A DNA stretch of 64,000 bases. It comes from Gracilariopsis chorda (taxonomy: Eukaryota; Rhodophyta; Florideophyceae; Gracilariales; Gracilariaceae). The notes under the pieces are model-generated. The model saw only the letters and a list, made by a program, of their open reading frames with translations. It made no database searches and had not been told where the DNA came from. The position numbers and the translations under genes are program-made. Location of the stretch: positions 121,322 through 185,321 of the forward strand of contig NBIV01000142.1 of NCBI GenBank assembly GCA_003194525.1, given 5' to 3'. Positions 62,613 to 64,000 of this stretch are shown piece after piece (the stretch's first letter is position 1; the number at the start of each line of letters is the position of its first letter).

Positions 62613-64000
62613 TGTAGTATTGTGGGGAGCTAGCTGCTCCCTTGAATAAACTTTCCCGTTTAGAACGGTGCTTCTCGGTTGAGTTCCCCGTCTTCGACGG
62701 ACCTTGTCTTGTTATCCTTTCCTTTCGCTCTCCGCTCGCGCGGCAACGTTACCCAACTTGGGCATTTACCAGCGTGGCTGGAGCTGCAGTTCCCGTTTGA
62801 CGGTGGTATCGCACGACCTGCGACCGTGGGAGGTGTTCCATTGGCTCCCACGTATCCCCACTGGGGTCGTACCCGTACCAGCGGACGCGGTATTGTAGAA
62901 TACCATCCTGGTCCCAGGTGTGTCCGACAAGTCGGTCTACTACGAACTCTCGTTCGTAGACCTGCCGGCCGTGCCGGGTGGTGGTTGTAATCCCTGGCGA
63001 GGGTTGCCCGCGGTTGCGGTATAATGTCCCTTAGCAGGGTGTTCGGCGATAACTCCGACGTTGCCGTGCGCTGTCCTAGTGGCCGCTGCTCATGCGGGAA
63101 AATATCCCTCAAGAGGGTGTGTGGTGCCACGGTTTTCACCGGCAAGTCGTTCCCCAGAGGGGTGTCGTTGTTTCCGTCTTCACGGTAGGCCGGGCGAACC
63201 GCCAGTCGGCGGGGGACTTGGGTTCCGCCTTCGCGGTTGAGCGCACGAACCGCGAGTTTGCGGGAAGATGACCGCTCCTGCGGGATCGGCATTTCCACAA
63301 TCCCTGGGGGGTCCCGTGCGACACGGTGATTGGGTGGCAAACCGCCTCCCTGCCAGGCGCACGAGCGCTCTGCACCATACGTTCCGGCGATGCCGTGGTG
63401 TCCCCGGCTACTGACGGGTTGCCTGGGGCTAACTCCGGTACACCGGTATTTTGGTCAAAATTCCCCTCTGGGGGTTCCGGGCAGGTGCCGATGACACCCT
63501 TTTCAGGGGAATTGCCGCTGAGCGCAGTGCACCATCTCCGTGAGGAGGAGCAGCGTCCGGTACGACCGGTTTTCGAGCGTGCGATGGCGCGCGTTATTCC
63601 CGAGTTCCTCGGTTTCTTCGCCGCAGCGATGCGGGGTCGGCGCAAATTATTCCCCGTAGCGGGGGCTTTGATTCCGTCAACGACGGGAGGCGTTTCCGGT
63701 GCTTGCGAGCCAGGGCTTAAAGCTTCGATTGCAGCTTGGCCGCCTTTTTCCCAAGAGGGGTGTGGGTATTCCCCTGTGAGGCCGGCGTATCTGGGCGCCC
63801 TTCTCCGCAGGGCGCGGGTCTGATCGAACCTGATTGAACCGCTTCCGCGGGGACTTCCGCCAACGGCGGCTTCGAGGCATCGGGCGATTGCCTTTCCGCT
63901 GCTGCGGTATTGGAGTGAGGCTTCTCGTTTTCCCGTGACAAACGGTTGTATTTGCCGCTTTTGCGGGGCCTGCGCGTCTGGTTCCTGTTGCACAGCACTG
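62613..64000. other. Hairpin-dense GC-rich tract to the right edge, unassigned
   Basis: Both strands are open for long stretches. Minus-strand frames 63340-62660 and 63993-63136 and the plus-strand frame 63326-63823 (ATG) overlap, but the minus frames lack ATG starts and none has a recognisable domain. Perfect short stems recur: CCGGT-AC-ACCGG (63435-63446), CCCC-TCT-GGGG (63463-63473), CCCCG-TAG-CGGGG (63652-63664) and CGCCCT with AGGGCG (63796-63814). The two minus frames show internal repeats (TLLRDIFP/TLLRDIIP). The element continues beyond the window. Confidence 0.45.

Noticed and set aside
62660-63993. Two long minus-strand frames at the right edge as genes
   Set aside because: Both lack an ATG start, overlap each other and a plus-strand frame, and GC-rich sequence poor in stop codons opens all frames by chance. 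They are kept only as part of the unassigned tract.
1-64000. CRISPR arrays, bacterial operons or an organelle origin of the window
   Set aside because: No regularly spaced repeats were seen; spliced RBX1, the carrier gene, LTR elements and a chromodomain show that the DNA is nuclear and eukaryotic.

Overview
This is nuclear DNA from a eukaryote with compact, mostly intronless genes, a few short GT..AG introns (about 60-320 bp, three genes), and a large island of decayed transposable elements. Gene density, intron poverty, a plant-type augmin-like subunit, bacterial-type organellar proteins (an RnpA-like protein and a family-4-type uracil-DNA glycosylase) and a long CHAT/TPR protein together suggest an alga, most likely a red alga of the Chondrus type. 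That assignment is an inference; no rRNA or organelle marker is present to prove it.

Layout. 0.4-11 kb is a gene block: an unrecognised protein (minus), divergent from a 1400-residue TPR-CHAT protein (plus), then an APE2-type nuclease with a GRF zinc finger (plus), tail to tail with a disordered low-complexity protein (minus). 11.6-39.8 kb is the transposon island: a Tc1/mariner relic with inverted ends, a broken DUF7869-like gene, a second mariner scrap, a copia 3' scrap, a full-length but dead chromodomain Ty3/gypsy element (minus, paired LTRs at 18426-18991 and 26605-27171), a dead Ty1/copia element (plus), a broken unrecognised plus-strand gene, and a 6.4-kb minus-strand tract holding a decayed PIN-like/CXC mobile gene and further unassigned fragments.

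41.4-57.2 kb is a second gene block: a SMARCAL1/ZRANB3-like annealing helicase, a small two-exon protein, the RnpA-like protein, an Xaa-Pro aminopeptidase 3 homologue, three-exon RBX1, an augmin HAUS5/AUG5-like coiled-coil protein, a three-exon mitochondrial-carrier protein whose stop overlaps that of a uracil-DNA glycosylase on the other strand, a PP2C phosphatase, and a small Lys/Arg/Cys-rich probably secreted protein interrupted at an A8/T8 run.

58.2-64 kb has a different character. It starts with palindromes and two diverged tandem units full of GC-rich hairpins, then becomes a GC-rich tract in which short perfect stem-loops recur throughout. Within it lies an intact 510-codon reading frame with no recognisable relatives and an overlapping second frame in a different phase. 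This is the best candidate in the window for an undescribed element; it runs off the right edge. Three genes (APE2-like, SMARCAL1-like, uracil-DNA glycosylase) belong to DNA repair or replication-fork maintenance; I see no sign that they form an operon-like unit.
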